A stretch of 64,000 nt of DNA from NCBI GenBank assembly GCA_944474755.1, contig OX104115.1:72950993-73014992 (forward strand), read 5' to 3'. Below are positions 49,801 through 60,806 of the stretch, one piece after another. The notes under the pieces were generated by a model. That model ran no database searches. It was not told the origin of the DNA and was given only the letters and a program-made list of their open reading frames with translations. Both the position numbers and the translations under genes were made by a program. This stretch comes from Limnoperna fortunei (taxonomy: Eukaryota; Mollusca; Bivalvia; Mytilida; Modiolidae). Numbering within the stretch: position 1 is the first letter of the stretch; each line of letters begins with the position of its first letter.

Positions 49801-51807
49801 GGCTATGCATAATTATTGTTTCATTAGAATAAAAATGATCCAGCACAATACACTACTTTATTATCTTTAAAGGTTTGCGGGGACTAATGTTGGCGGCCTT
49901 ACTCGCAGCATTAATGAGTTCATTAACTTCCATCTTAAACAGCGCTTGTTCTATTATGACGATGGACATTTGGAGGCAATTTAGAAAGCATGCATCGCAA
50001 TCAGAGCTCATGATAGTTGGCCGAGTCACTGTTCTAATTCTAGTTGGACTCAGTGTTTTATGGATTCCTGTTCTACAAGAAGCTCAAGGCGGGATGTTCT
50101 GGTTCTATATGCAGTCGATACGATCTTATCTTGTTCCTCCCATGTGTGTCGTTTTTCTTCTTGCTTTGTTCTGGAACAGATTGACAGAACAGGTTTGGTG
50201 TTACCTTTATTGACTAACCTTTTTCAATACAAACCTAGACGACAGAAGAGGAAACAGTAACGTATAAAAGCAAACATGTAATGACACTTATGTGTCTAAT
50301 AAACAATTTACGAATTCACAACTCGTATATAAATTTTGAGCTGTTATTGCTACAAAATACTAACGGTATTTCAGATCCCGACAAATATACTAGTAATAAG
50401 ATCATAAGGAGTCACACGTCTTAATGTACATTTTTCACGTTTTGTGTATAATTTATTAGTACGCTATCAGTGATAAACTGATCACATTGATGTAATCAGG
50501 ATTTTACGCCATTTGGATGTTGCTTTATTGATAACATTCGTTTTTGTTTTAGGGCGCCTTCTGGGGACTAATGCTGAGTTTAGCTGTTGGTGTAATACGA
50601 GCAGTTTTAGATTTTGTATACCCGACACCTGCATGTGGAAGTGAGGAAGAAGATAACAGACTATCCATAACAAAATATGTCGACTTTCTACACTTTGCTG
50701 CAATACTTTCAGTCCTAAGTGCAATATTTATGGTAGTGATTAGTCTTATCACAACGCCCAGACCAACCAGAAAGGTTTGGACTGATTTTAAGGAAATCAC
50801 CAGTTTTTAATCTATTAATTTTTACAAAAGACTAAGCGAAATGTCAGATGCAAATTTTTTTATACATATAATTGTTTTTTCAATAGGATATAAAATAATA
50901 AATAAAAATGTGAAATACAAACATTGGGGCCTCGGTAGCTAAAATGATAGATAGTTAGTCATCTACTAGTGATAACGTGCCTGCCAAAACAGAAATCGCG
51001 TAGCCCTTTCTGCAGGCAGGGTTCACTCGACCATAACCTTAATTAACTGTGATTGCTAAGAAGTATATACATGTACGTATTTTGTACTTTCCGATTTATT
51101 TGTTTTATATAGTTACATCGTGTGACGTGGTGGACTAAAGACGATGTCGATGAGCCTGAATTGTCGTCAGACGAGGAAAGGGAAACGGATGAGCTGCCCG
51201 CTGGTCCTAAAAGAAGCATTTCATCCATAAGTATGTTCTTGTGAAATTATTTAATGAACAATATATGTATTCTAATGTCGCCTCTTTTTAACCTGCTACA
51301 TTTAAGATCCTCTGATTAAAGAACCAGTGCCGCTTACATTAAACACTGTTTAAATTTATTTTTAAAACTTAGTCTTGATTAAAACCTTCTTTCCGTTTTT
51401 GTAAAATGAAATGAAACGTATACTTTCTTATACTGGCAGTTTGATATAGTCTTTTCAATTTCTGTTTGGCGTTTAGATATATTTTCATTTTTCCGGAGTA
51501 AGTAAGATTGGTCATGTTTGACTGTATAGAAATGGATATATAACGCGTATATGTAAATATGTGTTTGAAAATTTTTTCTACGCATTTATTGATTTTAGAT
51601 CAACGGTCGAGGTTTACACGATACTGTATTGATTGGCTTTGTGGAACGACGACTGATTCAAGCAATGTATTGACAAAAGAAGAGAAGCTTGCGTTGCGTG
51701 CTAAAATGACATCTTTAGCAGAAAAGCCACGACATCGAATCATATTAAATGTTTCTGCCATATGTATTTCAACGTTCACAGTCTTTCTTCTTGGGTTTTT
51801 TCATTAA
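40856..51807 (+). CDS. SLC5-family sodium/solute symporter (SGLT-like), 14 coding exons
   Basis: The predicted 644-residue protein is complete from ATG to TAA, close to human SGLT1 (664). SLC5 proteins couple uptake of sugars, inositol or other solutes to the inward sodium gradient across the plasma membrane, through about 14 membrane helices in a LeuT-like fold. Landmarks in order: VAVGIW (helix 1), NRGNVTGYFLAGKTM, ASNIGAPMF (helix 2, substrate/Na2 region), TMPEYLRKRLGGKRI, GGLAAVIYTDTLQS, FRDPSTGDIPW, NWCQDQILVQR, AKGGSLF, FPGMISRILYP, a cysteine-rich outer loop (ACADPEKC to AGCSNIAYP), MSSLTSILNSA (Na2 serines), YMQSIRSYL, LHRVTWW, and a final hydrophobic helix ending GFFH. Asn, Glu, Lys and Gln at known SGLT1 sugar contacts are kept, but the His of GSGHF is Met and the Tyr before WC is Asn. 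Paralogue identity within SLC5 is not resolved. Confidence 0.93.
41385..41565 (+). repeat. SINE relic in intron 1
   Basis: actgcggacatgaagggtgt corresponds to the end of the tRNA-like head. The body (aaccgggtactaagacttct) and tail (taaagtggtgctgaaaggca) follow, heavily mutated. Confidence 0.6.
45504..45850 (-). repeat. Short interspersed repeat family 2, copy in intron 4
   Basis: The GATT repeat at the left (about 45508-45520) is the tail, and the right end gcgctgggcagctctgtggt is the natural 5' end. The middle carries ctttatcgtgcaagtagctt and actctccaaacacgttactc as in the other copies. It is inserted in the symporter intron, antisense to the gene. Confidence 0.75.
50926..51060 (+). repeat. 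SINE head fragment in intron 12
   Basis: ttggggcctcggtagctaaa and the box B side gcaggcagggttcactcgac are recognisable. It stops at gattgctaag, before the rest of the body and tail. Confidence 0.7.
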
Positions 51808-52222
51808 TAAGTTAAGCGGCACATGAGAATGATATTTTCAAAAGAAGGTAAAACATGTATGTTTAATAGTTACAGTAACTCTTGTGTTTTACTTACGACA
51901 CTTAAATTTTGGTCTTTTAAGAACTTAATAGACATTTCGTCAGTTATAATATATTTTTTTATAAGAAAAATTATTTTTGGCAATCATGAAAATACAACAG
52001 ATCCTGTCATTCCAAGATTCAAATAACTTTTAAGAACAATTCTTTTCCATATTAGATGTAGAATTATCTCTTAATTAAATAATTAAGGTAGCAAAACTAG
52101 CACAACTTCTATATAAGATAACAACTAGCACCATTCTAAACTGAAAAAAAAAACTATAATAAAAATCAGTTTTGTAAAAATTGTAGTGTAGTATGTAGTT
52201 TCGCATATATATTTGTATTGAG

Positions 52223-52228
52223 AATAAA
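52223..52228 (+). terminator. Candidate poly(A) signal of the symporter gene
   Basis: AATAAA lies about 415 bases after the stop codon. Another AATAAA is at 52388-52393. Which one is used cannot be told from sequence alone. Confidence 0.4.
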
Positions 52229-52456
52229 ATCGCAAAAAGAGATATTGTCATAATTTCATTTAAATGTTTTTAAACTTTTTAAATTAGATACTAGTATTAT
52301 TTTTTATTTATCATGTTTATACAGGTAACAAATGTAAGCGGGTACGTCTTAAAATTTATTAGAAACAAATGTGACTAAGTGAAGAATAATAAACATATAT
52401 TGTTAAATTGTGGATGTACCACGGGATAAAGCAGTATGAATAAGATCTCCTGCTAA

Positions 52457-52692
52457 TGACTAAGTATATAAGATAGTCATCTGCTATTGGTCTCAGAAAT
52501 TTTAACACTAAGGGGTAGCGTTCGAGACAAATGCAGATTGGATAGGATGTGCTCTCTATCCATTATTGACATTGATTGCCACTTTCCCTGCCTACTGTCT
52601 GGGTTCTCTGGGTACTGTGGCTTCCTCCTACGCTATGATGTTGTTAAAATACTACTAAAATGGCGTAAAAACCGTTCAAACAATCAAGCAAA
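52457..52692 (+). repeat. tRNA-derived SINE, divergent copy
   Basis: tagtcatctgctattggtct, then the box B remnant ggtagcgttcgagacaaatg, body tctgggttctctgggtactg and tail tactactaaaatggcgtaaa are in family order. It lies just downstream of the symporter. Confidence 0.7.
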
Positions 52693-53589
52693 CATTAGTT
52701 TAGTTATAATCGTGACATCAACCGGTACATCAACTAAAACAATAAATTTTTATTGCTAAGTAATACACATTTGTAGAAGGCTATTTTTAATAGAAATTTG
52801 AATTCTTAATGGCCACAATGCATCGATTCGTTCAAAAGGAATACATACAAAACAGCCATTAGATTTCAACTGTACTCTTATTAATAACCAGGCGAAATCG
52901 AGCAAATGGCATAACTTTTCCAAATCACGAGATGCACGTGACTATATGTCAGAGTGGTCACAGTTCAAATGCACAACGGCCATGGATAATGAATAAAGAG
53001 AGTGTATAAATATGCCCTATACCGAAAACTGCCATGTTAACTTGTGTTTATGTACAAAATCTTAATAGCTCGAAGACAATCCCCAATAAGGTCAAACTTT
53101 ATGGCGCCTGTAATTTTTTAACAGTAAGATACATTTTAAACTTGCGTTATAGTGAAGGGACTGTTGCATGACACAAATTTGGGTAGTGGTTATAATTGAA
53201 ATATAACTTGTCTTGGTCATACCTATATTTAAATAATTTGCCTGATTAGAGTGTGGAGTTATTTGAAAACTATATATGTTATGAAACTTTTAACGACCAT
53301 CAATATTTCACTTATTTGTTGTATAACTGATAATTTTGGTGTTTAAAGTTTTTCTCTATCTATTATAGTCTTCAATAAATTGATTAAAAATAGTATTGTT
53401 TGTTTTGCTATGACTACTATGAGAAGTTGGTTGACCATTTTCGGACCAATGGAATCAAAAGTAGATTATTGTGTGTGGTCGTTTCAATGTTTTTATATAC
53501 ATTTTTCTATTATAATTTTCAAAATAAAAGACACAAACTCTTTAAAAATGTGACTTCTACGGATGAGATAGCTGCCGATGTTTGTTACT
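52693..53589. other. Non-coding stretch
   Basis: Nothing supported is present. Confidence 0.4.
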
Positions 53590-54560
53590 AATAGGCTGTT
53601 CAATGGCTGTGTGCACGTACAGGTTTGAACATTACCTGCCCATCTCTTTAGAATGTTTTGGTTTTTTGCTGTATATTGGAGGTGCATCCTTGTCGTATAC
53701 TGATGAGGTTATTTACCAGCTGCTACGCGTATTTACTGTAGTTTTGTCTTAAGGCAGTCTTCTATGTTTTGACATTGTTTGTTGTTCCAGGTTTACTTTG
53801 CGTTTTATCGTGCTTTCTTGATTTCTTTGTTAACTGTTCTACTTGTTTGTATCTTCATTTTCAGATATCTTTAATTTTTTACATTTGTCACACAGATGTT
53901 TAAAGTTATCTGTGACCAAAAATTTTCTCGCTTATCGATGTTTGTCAAGAATTACACTAGCTGCTTGTCTCAAGACAGATGGGTTTTAACTAAATTAGAT
54001 CTACAAACTCGGTGTTCCTTATGTCTGTTCATGTTTGTTCTTTCTGCCACTGTAGCAAAGTTTGTGACCTCCTTGTTTATAAAATCATTCATTTTACCTT
54101 AAAGATAATTAATATGTATCTCTGGCATCTGTTTGTCACAAATGTCAATTCTTGTAGCTGGCTTACATTCTCAATATTTGCAAATACCATGTACCAATAG
54201 TAGTGTTATTTCTGGCACACATTGATTTCCTTTTTGTGCCAGCAGCATACTTACAACCTCTGCCTCTGTGCTTTATTTGAGGTGCGGTCATTTGAAGCTT
54301 TGGCGAAGACCTACTAATGCGGTTTAGATTTCAAAATGATTATCTCATAGCGTATCTGGGTTAAGTGCAGCCTGGCTTATTGACCTCAGCGGAATTTTCA
54401 CTTAACTAGTTACTCGCCTTGGTCCTGATCTCATGGCCCTTCATCCTTGTTGTGATTCCTCCGCCCAGAGTTAACTTCTTCAAAAGAAGTTAAAAAGTTG
54501 ACTCTCGTGCCATGTCAGCTATCTTGCCCTTGGGTACATAACACCTAGCATACATGGCAG
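53590..54560 (-). pseudogene. Decayed LINE fragment with APE-type endonuclease trace
   Basis: On the minus strand, about 54140-54215 reads NNTTIGTW, the start of an apurinic-type endonuclease domain of LINEs that encode IGTWNVRTL. GGHKLCYSGRKNKHE follows near 54045-54090, and further down TAKNQNILKRWAG (about 53650-53690) matches the linker before reverse transcriptase. Stops and frameshifts occur every 10-30 codons and a large part of the endonuclease is missing. The lineage differs from the LINEs at 5-9 kb and is perhaps RTE/CFDP2-like. Confidence 0.55.
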
Positions 54561-54989
54561 CACGATTTGACTCGTGGATAACTGTTAAAAGTAGGAAATA
54601 TATTGTCATCAGACATTCCGAATGTATATAGAAGAAATTTTATAATTTTTTTGTTTTCTTTGGTATGCTTACCAGACTTGTGTATAGAATTGAACGCATT
54701 CTTGCAAGCTTTATTAACCGAAGCACGTTTTCAGTCAACGCTTCATTGTCAAAGAAACTTACAAAATGCGTTTGATTCTTATAATTACATTTTAATTTAT
54801 TTAACAATATGCTGGTCGTATTCAGATGCACCCGGTGAATGATTTGAGCAAAGTATATTACATGTAAAGAAAACACACTTAAGTTTAATAATAATAAGTT
54901 TAAGAAAAAATTAAATTTAAAAAAAATAGTTAACACTCAATATGGTAAAGAATTTTAACCCACTGTATGTCCGCTGAACACGTTGTGTC

Positions 54990-55259
54990 TTTGTTTTATT
55001 TGTTTGTTTGAATGCTGTTTAACGCCACTTTCAGCAATTTTTCAGCTATATCGTGGCGTCCAGTTTTTATTGGGGGAGGAAGCCGGAGTACCCGGAGAAA
55101 ACCCCGACCTGCGGTTGAAATACTGGCAATCCTTGTCAATTAAGATTGGAGTCGAGTACACCCTGCCCTCAGTGAGACTCGAACCCGCAACCTCAGTGTT
55201 GACAGACCACGTGATCAATAGTAGACGAACTACCTTAACCACTCGGCCACCGAGGCCCC
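54990..55259 (-). repeat. tRNA-derived SINE, complete with target duplication
   Basis: The copy is complete on the minus strand from tggggcctcggtggccgagt to a CAAA-rich tail. The exact 12-bp word ACACGTTGTGTC flanks it at 54978-54989 and 55260-55271, a clear target-site duplication. This is the youngest-looking SINE copy here and fixes the true ends of the family. Confidence 0.93.
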
Positions 55260-55271
55260 ACACGTTGTGTC

Positions 55272-56815
55272 AAATTGTATCCTAAATACGCAACAGTTAA
55301 AGACGGAGTGCTGCTTAATAAGCACAATGAAGCAACACGCCATGTATTTGTTTCACTCGCATACATACATTTGTCATTTTACGGCTCCTAGCTTGTGATA
55401 CCACCATACATATTTCTGCTGAATGTTATTGCTATTATGAAAAATCTATCACCTTGACTGTCAGCTTTAAAGTCAAGAAATTTCAATCCGCGTAACACAA
55501 AATGAACTGCCAGACTCTTTAACTTAGTAGAATAAAGTCAACTAGTATTTTAATAGATAGCTAGTGAACAATTTGAGATAATCAATTTTTGTGTTGTCTT
55601 TAGTTGATGTAAATTGATGAATTTTTTTTTAACAGGCTTAAGATCTGCTTCCTTTAGGGTTTTGAGCCTGTCTGTGGTAGTGATGGAACGGCATTGGGTT
55701 CTATAGGTTCAGATTTAACATGATTAAGTTCTTCATAATAAAGCAAGACATTTATTACTTCATTTTTGTACATTTATGGTAAACTGTCCGTAACACCTAT
55801 AGGTTCGAGATTAATCATATTCAAATTGACTAATATTGTTAGTCGTCGGAATATATTTCAAACTTTATGTCCATATTGTCGCATAATCTTATGAAAAAAT
55901 TCCTTTGCCATAGTCAATACAGATAGGAGACGATTTTTTTTGCATCCCAGATTTACTTTTGTTTGAGCAATAGTTTTATTTTCTAAATAATTAACAATAT
56001 GTTTGTGTTTTTTTTTTCATTTTAATAGCCAAATAATTTTGGGTATTTATTTTTATCCCTTTTTGTTTATTTCTAACGCCAAACGAGCAACCAAGAAAAC
56101 AAACCCAGGCAATTGACACAGTGGAAAACGGTTTGATTGAGAAATGGTAAGAACATATCTACGTCTTCTGTAACGTGTTAACCAATAGAAATAATGAAAT
56201 ACATAAGTAATGTAATTATTTTCTATTAATAGTTTGTATTGATTTTATAAGTGCAAGAAAATATATGTATGAGATTAGAATTATGTATTGCACCTTATCT
56301 GTGAGATGTTTACACACGCACACAAACACACAACGTAGAACAAAGTGCACTCAAAATAAAGCATGGTCAGCATGATACCTACAAACGTATACATGTACTT
56401 TATGAGCGGTTATAAATTCCATATGGACAGATGGCAAACAAGACGGCCATGTTGACAGTTGCAGCGATCTTCCGCGAATACATTTTCGGAAGTTAATACC
56501 ATTAGGATAAACCAGGTAAACCTTGTTTTAAATCGCCCAGTGGTTTTGTTGTAGGCCAAAATGATGGCAAACACTTTTTTTTATAAAAATAGGAGTGCTG
56601 TCATCGGACGTTCAGCATATCCAAAACTTAATATTCTTATGTAAATGGCCGATTTCTGGTACAGATAACCAAGAACAGAGGAGCTCACGTCCACACATCT
56701 GTACTCGTTGCGTCATCCAATCAAAACACATGAAACATGAACGTTTTTTTAGTAACATAAAAACGCTCTTGTTTACGGTTCTTGTTTCGGGCGTTCTAAT
56801 TGGATGTCGGCGACA
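55272..56815. other. Non-coding stretch upstream of a candidate exon
   Basis: No gene or repeat is recognised. Near 56440-56500 there are CTTCCGCG and TTCGGAAG words like ETS sites, and at about 56716 an atccaatca (CCAAT) word, which could belong to a promoter for the candidate exon at 56816. Confidence 0.3.
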
Positions 56816-57187
56816 ATGGAGTCTGAAACAGAAGAGAGTCTATACGCTCCACTCGCGAAATTTCCAAAACGTATGAAAGAACCTATTATTCTTTTTTTAT
56901 TGGTTTGATGACTAGATATGTATTTCAATTAATGGTGTATGTTTTTAATGAATATGTTCTTCAATCTTCTATCTTGTATCTAGATTTGAACCTCAGTTAA
57001 TTATACACAATAATAACTATTAATTATACCGCATTCAGAATAGTTTCGTTAGAAAAAGACCCTTTACATATTAAACGCAGATTGCATGGATTTTAATGTT
57101 AATTGTCTAATTTAACAGAACGGTTTATTAAAGACAAGATTGAAAGGTTCAAGAAGTACAGAAAAGTTAAAATTGATACAAATCTAA
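56816..57187 (+). CDS. Tentative gene 5' end, two small exons, unknown product
   Basis: An ATG in good context (gacaATGG) opens MESETEESLYAPLAKFPK (56816-56870) followed by a donor-like GTATGA. At 57119, after a tttaacag acceptor, a frame in matching phase continues RFIKDKIERFKKYRK... to about 57187 (GTATAC). The second piece is strongly charged and helix-like, unlike random AT-rich frames. I do not recognise the protein, and no further exons are evident before the window end. Both donors are weak. The model may be wrong, and the first exon may splice elsewhere. Confidence 0.3.
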
Positions 57188-58657
57188 GTATACCGTTTAT
57201 GTGTATACATAATCCAAGAATTTATATACTTTTCCAATAATAGAAGGATGACAACCGACTTTAACGGCAAATCAAGAACATGAAATCTATATTCGAACAA
57301 AAGAAGACAACATAAATATTCAATTTTTAAAAAATAAAAATCATGTTTTTGATGCAGAAAACTTGTCCAGTTTAGCAAACGACAGTTTAATAAAAGGACC
57401 CTCAAATCTTTTATGACCTCTGAAAAACTTTACCGTCAAACATTATGTCTTAAAAACTAAACATGCAATTTATGTCGTTATTTGAGGAAATTGTAACGTG
57501 TATCTTACAATAAAACAGATTTTATAAACTAAATAGATATTGTATATATTTAAACTATACAAAATATATATAAATAATTTTGTAAAAGATTTTTAGAAAT
57601 GGCATATCATAGTTTATTAAGTCAGAAAGTATTATGAAATAAGATATCATATAAAGTATATAACAGGTCTAATGAGATATCCTATTAAACCTATTATATC
57701 TTAACAAAATACGAATATATCTTATCTAAAGTTTAAACATATCTTTGAAATACATATTAAATGACAATCCATACATAACCTGCTCTAAAACAGACATGGA
57801 CTATAAAAAAAGCTTTTGCGTGTTATCTCGAACAGCGAAACTAGCATCCTCAATGAAAGCTCTTATCACAGTTAAAACTTTATTGATTTATAGTATTATT
57901 TACTGATAAAATAATTAAAATATGCTTTATTGAATACACCTTTATAACTACATGTATATACTCGTAATCTTGTGTATACCCAACAAAATAAACTTCAATT
58001 TTATGTAATACGTTATTAATAGAAATGCTATACAATTATTTTCCGTATTTATGACCTTACTAATGGCATAAGTCGCGCTGAATGTTTTAAAAAAATATAT
58101 ATATACATATAAGAGTTTAAAAAGTTGTACAACAATATTGTTGCGATTAATCTCTGATGCAACATAGACTTAATGTGTATTGTAAACTCTTGAACTCTGT
58201 CTCAATAAATAATTGGTATGTTTAGAAAACGGGGTTGCAGAGACATAAAACTTGTCATTAGTCTGTCTGCTCTTTAAATGTAAAATGTCAGCCTGATCTT
58301 TGAATGCATGCTCCAGTTTTAAGGTAGAATTGTTATAGGCAGTTTTGTTGTTGTAGTTCGATTAATAAACATGTAGACTCTTAGTATTCCGAGCTCTTTG
58401 TTCTATATTATAATCATGGATACATAAAACATATGCACCGCTAGTTCCCTGTGTTGCAAAGCACGCAACAATATCTAGATACATAATAAAGCGAAAACAA
58501 ATTTTTATATTTTAAAAATTGCACAAATATTTCGCCTGACCATCATGCTTCATCAGTGTTTTTACAACAAATGACAATAACAGGCATACAGATTTTTTTC
58601 ATTATACGCATATGATGTATACTATTTCTTATAATTAACGAGATATATATATTGTTA
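57188..58657. other. AT-rich non-coding stretch
   Basis: No supported feature is present. Confidence 0.4.
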
Positions 58658-58888
58658 GTTTTAATGGTGTTTAATGCAATTTTCGGCAATTGTACACCTA
58701 TATCGTGCGTTGCTTTGTTTTTTACCTGGAGGAAGCCGTAGTACCCCGACCTTTGATAGGACAACTGGCAATCCTTATCAATTAAAATTGGAGTCGAGCA
58801 GACCCACCCAGCAGTTAGACTCGAACCCGCACCTTCAGCGTTGATGGGCGCGTGATCGATAGAAGATGACTAACTACCTTAACCACCC
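58658..58888 (-). repeat. tRNA-derived SINE, near full-length copy
   Basis: The reverse complement shows head ggtggttaaggtagttagtc, box B ggttcgagtctaactgctgg, body and tail ccgaaaattgcattaaacac. The first bases of the head are eroded. Confidence 0.82.
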
Positions 58889-60580
58889 AATAAAATTGTA
58901 TCTTTGTATATAGCAGACATTCAGTGAACTGAAGTAACAAGTCACTTTGTAACGTTATGTCTTCATGGAGAGTTCATGAAATATTTTAACAACCTTAGAA
59001 TAAATATTTGAATATATTATGCCCACACCAATTTACAATCGTATCTCCTCACAGTATAAGGGAGATAAATCCTATACATTTATGTAATACTGGTTAGTTT
59101 TACATGTTATAACCCTGCACTTTAACTTTCATAAATAGCTCCATTTTAATACGACAACGCAAAGGATCCATTGACAACAAAAGTCAACAGAAGAACTACA
59201 AATTATGAAAGCAAAAAAAAACAACAACATTTTCCTGAAATGTTCATAAGTTAAATTCAAATTTTTCAATATATGTATATAACTTTTGGAATCTCGGTAT
59301 GATGAACAATAAATACATTATATATGTAGTGTAAAGCCACATGTATTTAACTGAATAGTCATTGAAAGTAAACGCGTATTCTAAACGTTTTAGAATTGTT
59401 ATAGACGCACTTTGGCCGAACCTTTAACACGGTATTACGCGATTTGTGTATCTTACTTTTATGTAAACAATATTTAAACACTATTGTCGCATGAAGAGTT
59501 GCAGGAAGCAGAGGAAGTATCAGCGGTGCTATATAAAGTCTTTTTCATGTGGTTATGTCTTAATATATATTAAAAATTATATATGTCCACGTAAATGATT
59601 GATTTATCGATCGATTTATTAACTTCCAGCAAAAAGCTGTACTTCTCTGAACTTGTGAACACAAACTAAACTATTTCGGAAATGTAATGGATAATTATAA
59701 ATTTGACTGCCACTGGATAAAGCGCTCTAAGCCTCGCTGATTTTCGCGATATGTGAGTATTCTCAGTATCCACCGTAAAGATTAGTACCCAGTATAAAAT
59801 TATACGTAAACAAATTAAAACAAGCATTGTTTGAAAATAAACTTTTATAACTTTTATAACTTTGTATTTAGCTTAATCTCCGCGATAATCGAGCTTTTAC
59901 CGTTAAAACACTGAAGCTTCTCTTTGTTTTTTTGTCAGCGATCTGACTAAATGTATCCGATCACATCCTGAATATATGAGAGTAAAACAACTTAAGATGT
60001 TTTTGTGTGTGACGATTGGATTTTTCTATTAATCTAACAATAATTTAATTCGACAATTTTGTATTCACTGCTAGTAGTGGGTATTATGACTGAAAAAGCA
60101 GTAGGAATATAAATGTTTGGTGGGCTTATCTTACTACACAAGTTAACTCACAGATATGTTTATTTATCCTTTCAAAAATCTTTATTTCAAAGCTAATCAT
60201 GTGTTTATAAAAACCACTTATTAAAGAAAACAAGCTTTTAGTTGATTCCGTAATAAAAACAATAGTGCAAAAATTGACAAATCCTTTCAATAAACCCGTC
60301 ACGTTTCATAACGATTGAAATGCTGAGAGTACTTAGCTAAATGCGCAAGTTGTTGGGCACGTTATTTTTGAAAGTTTGATATTCAAATGTATCCGCATTT
60401 GACTCACTTACATACTGAACTCACTAAGCTTTCTAATTCCTTTATTTCTTTCTATGGCAAAATAATGCACGACGTCACCTTAAGTTTTATAAAGATTGAA
60501 AGAAATTGCTTGCTGGGCGTTAAACAACAAACAACTGCCCAAATTTCCTTTGCGTAGTATCGGTGGTAATATACATATAA
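58889..60580. other. AT-rich non-coding stretch
   Basis: No supported feature is present. Confidence 0.4.
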
Positions 60581-60721
60581 TACTATAGGGTTATTGCATG
60601 AATACTGGGATATATTGTCCCAAGCAAATGTTATATTGCACGAGCTTGCGAGTGCAATAAAGCATCTTGCGAGGGACAATATTTCCCAATATTCATGCAA
60701 TGACACTTTTATTATATAGTA
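60581..60721. repeat. Foldback MITE-like palindrome
   Basis: tactata...ttgcatgaatactgggatat and attgtccc at the left are mirrored by gggacaatatttcccaatat, tcatgcaa and tatagta at the right. The centre is TTGCACGAGCTTGCGAGTGC, a small hairpin. The layout parallels the MITE at 21992-22156, whose centre also pairs CACTCGC with GCTCGTGG-like words. Confidence 0.75.
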
Positions 60722-60806
60722 ATAATTTTTTTGGTGCTTTTATAAGTGATTATTCATTATCTTAGCTATTTTGTAATATTTAACTAGGTTCAATATTACC
60801 ATATTT

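Larger units (their letters stand above)
40856..51807 (+). other. Exon-intron structure of the symporter gene
   Basis: Coding exons: 1 40856-40933; 2 43225-43296; 3 44466-44570; 4 45377-45436; 5 46342-46446; 6 46780-46885; 7 47189-47269; 8 47992-48206; 9 48807-48942; 10 49139-49246; 11 49873-50192; 12 50553-50774; 13 51113-51230; 14 51599-51807. All introns begin GT and end AG, and the reading frame is continuous: exons 1-5 and 8, 11, 12 end in phase 0, exons 6, 7, 9, 10 and 13 in phase 1. Exon 8 has the weakest donor (GTCGGA). Introns range from about 200 bp (intron 9) to 2.3 kb (intron 1). Intron 1 holds a SINE relic, intron 4 a family-2 repeat and intron 12 a SINE head. Each boundary was chosen by the family alignment I know, without transcript data. 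Confidence 0.9.
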
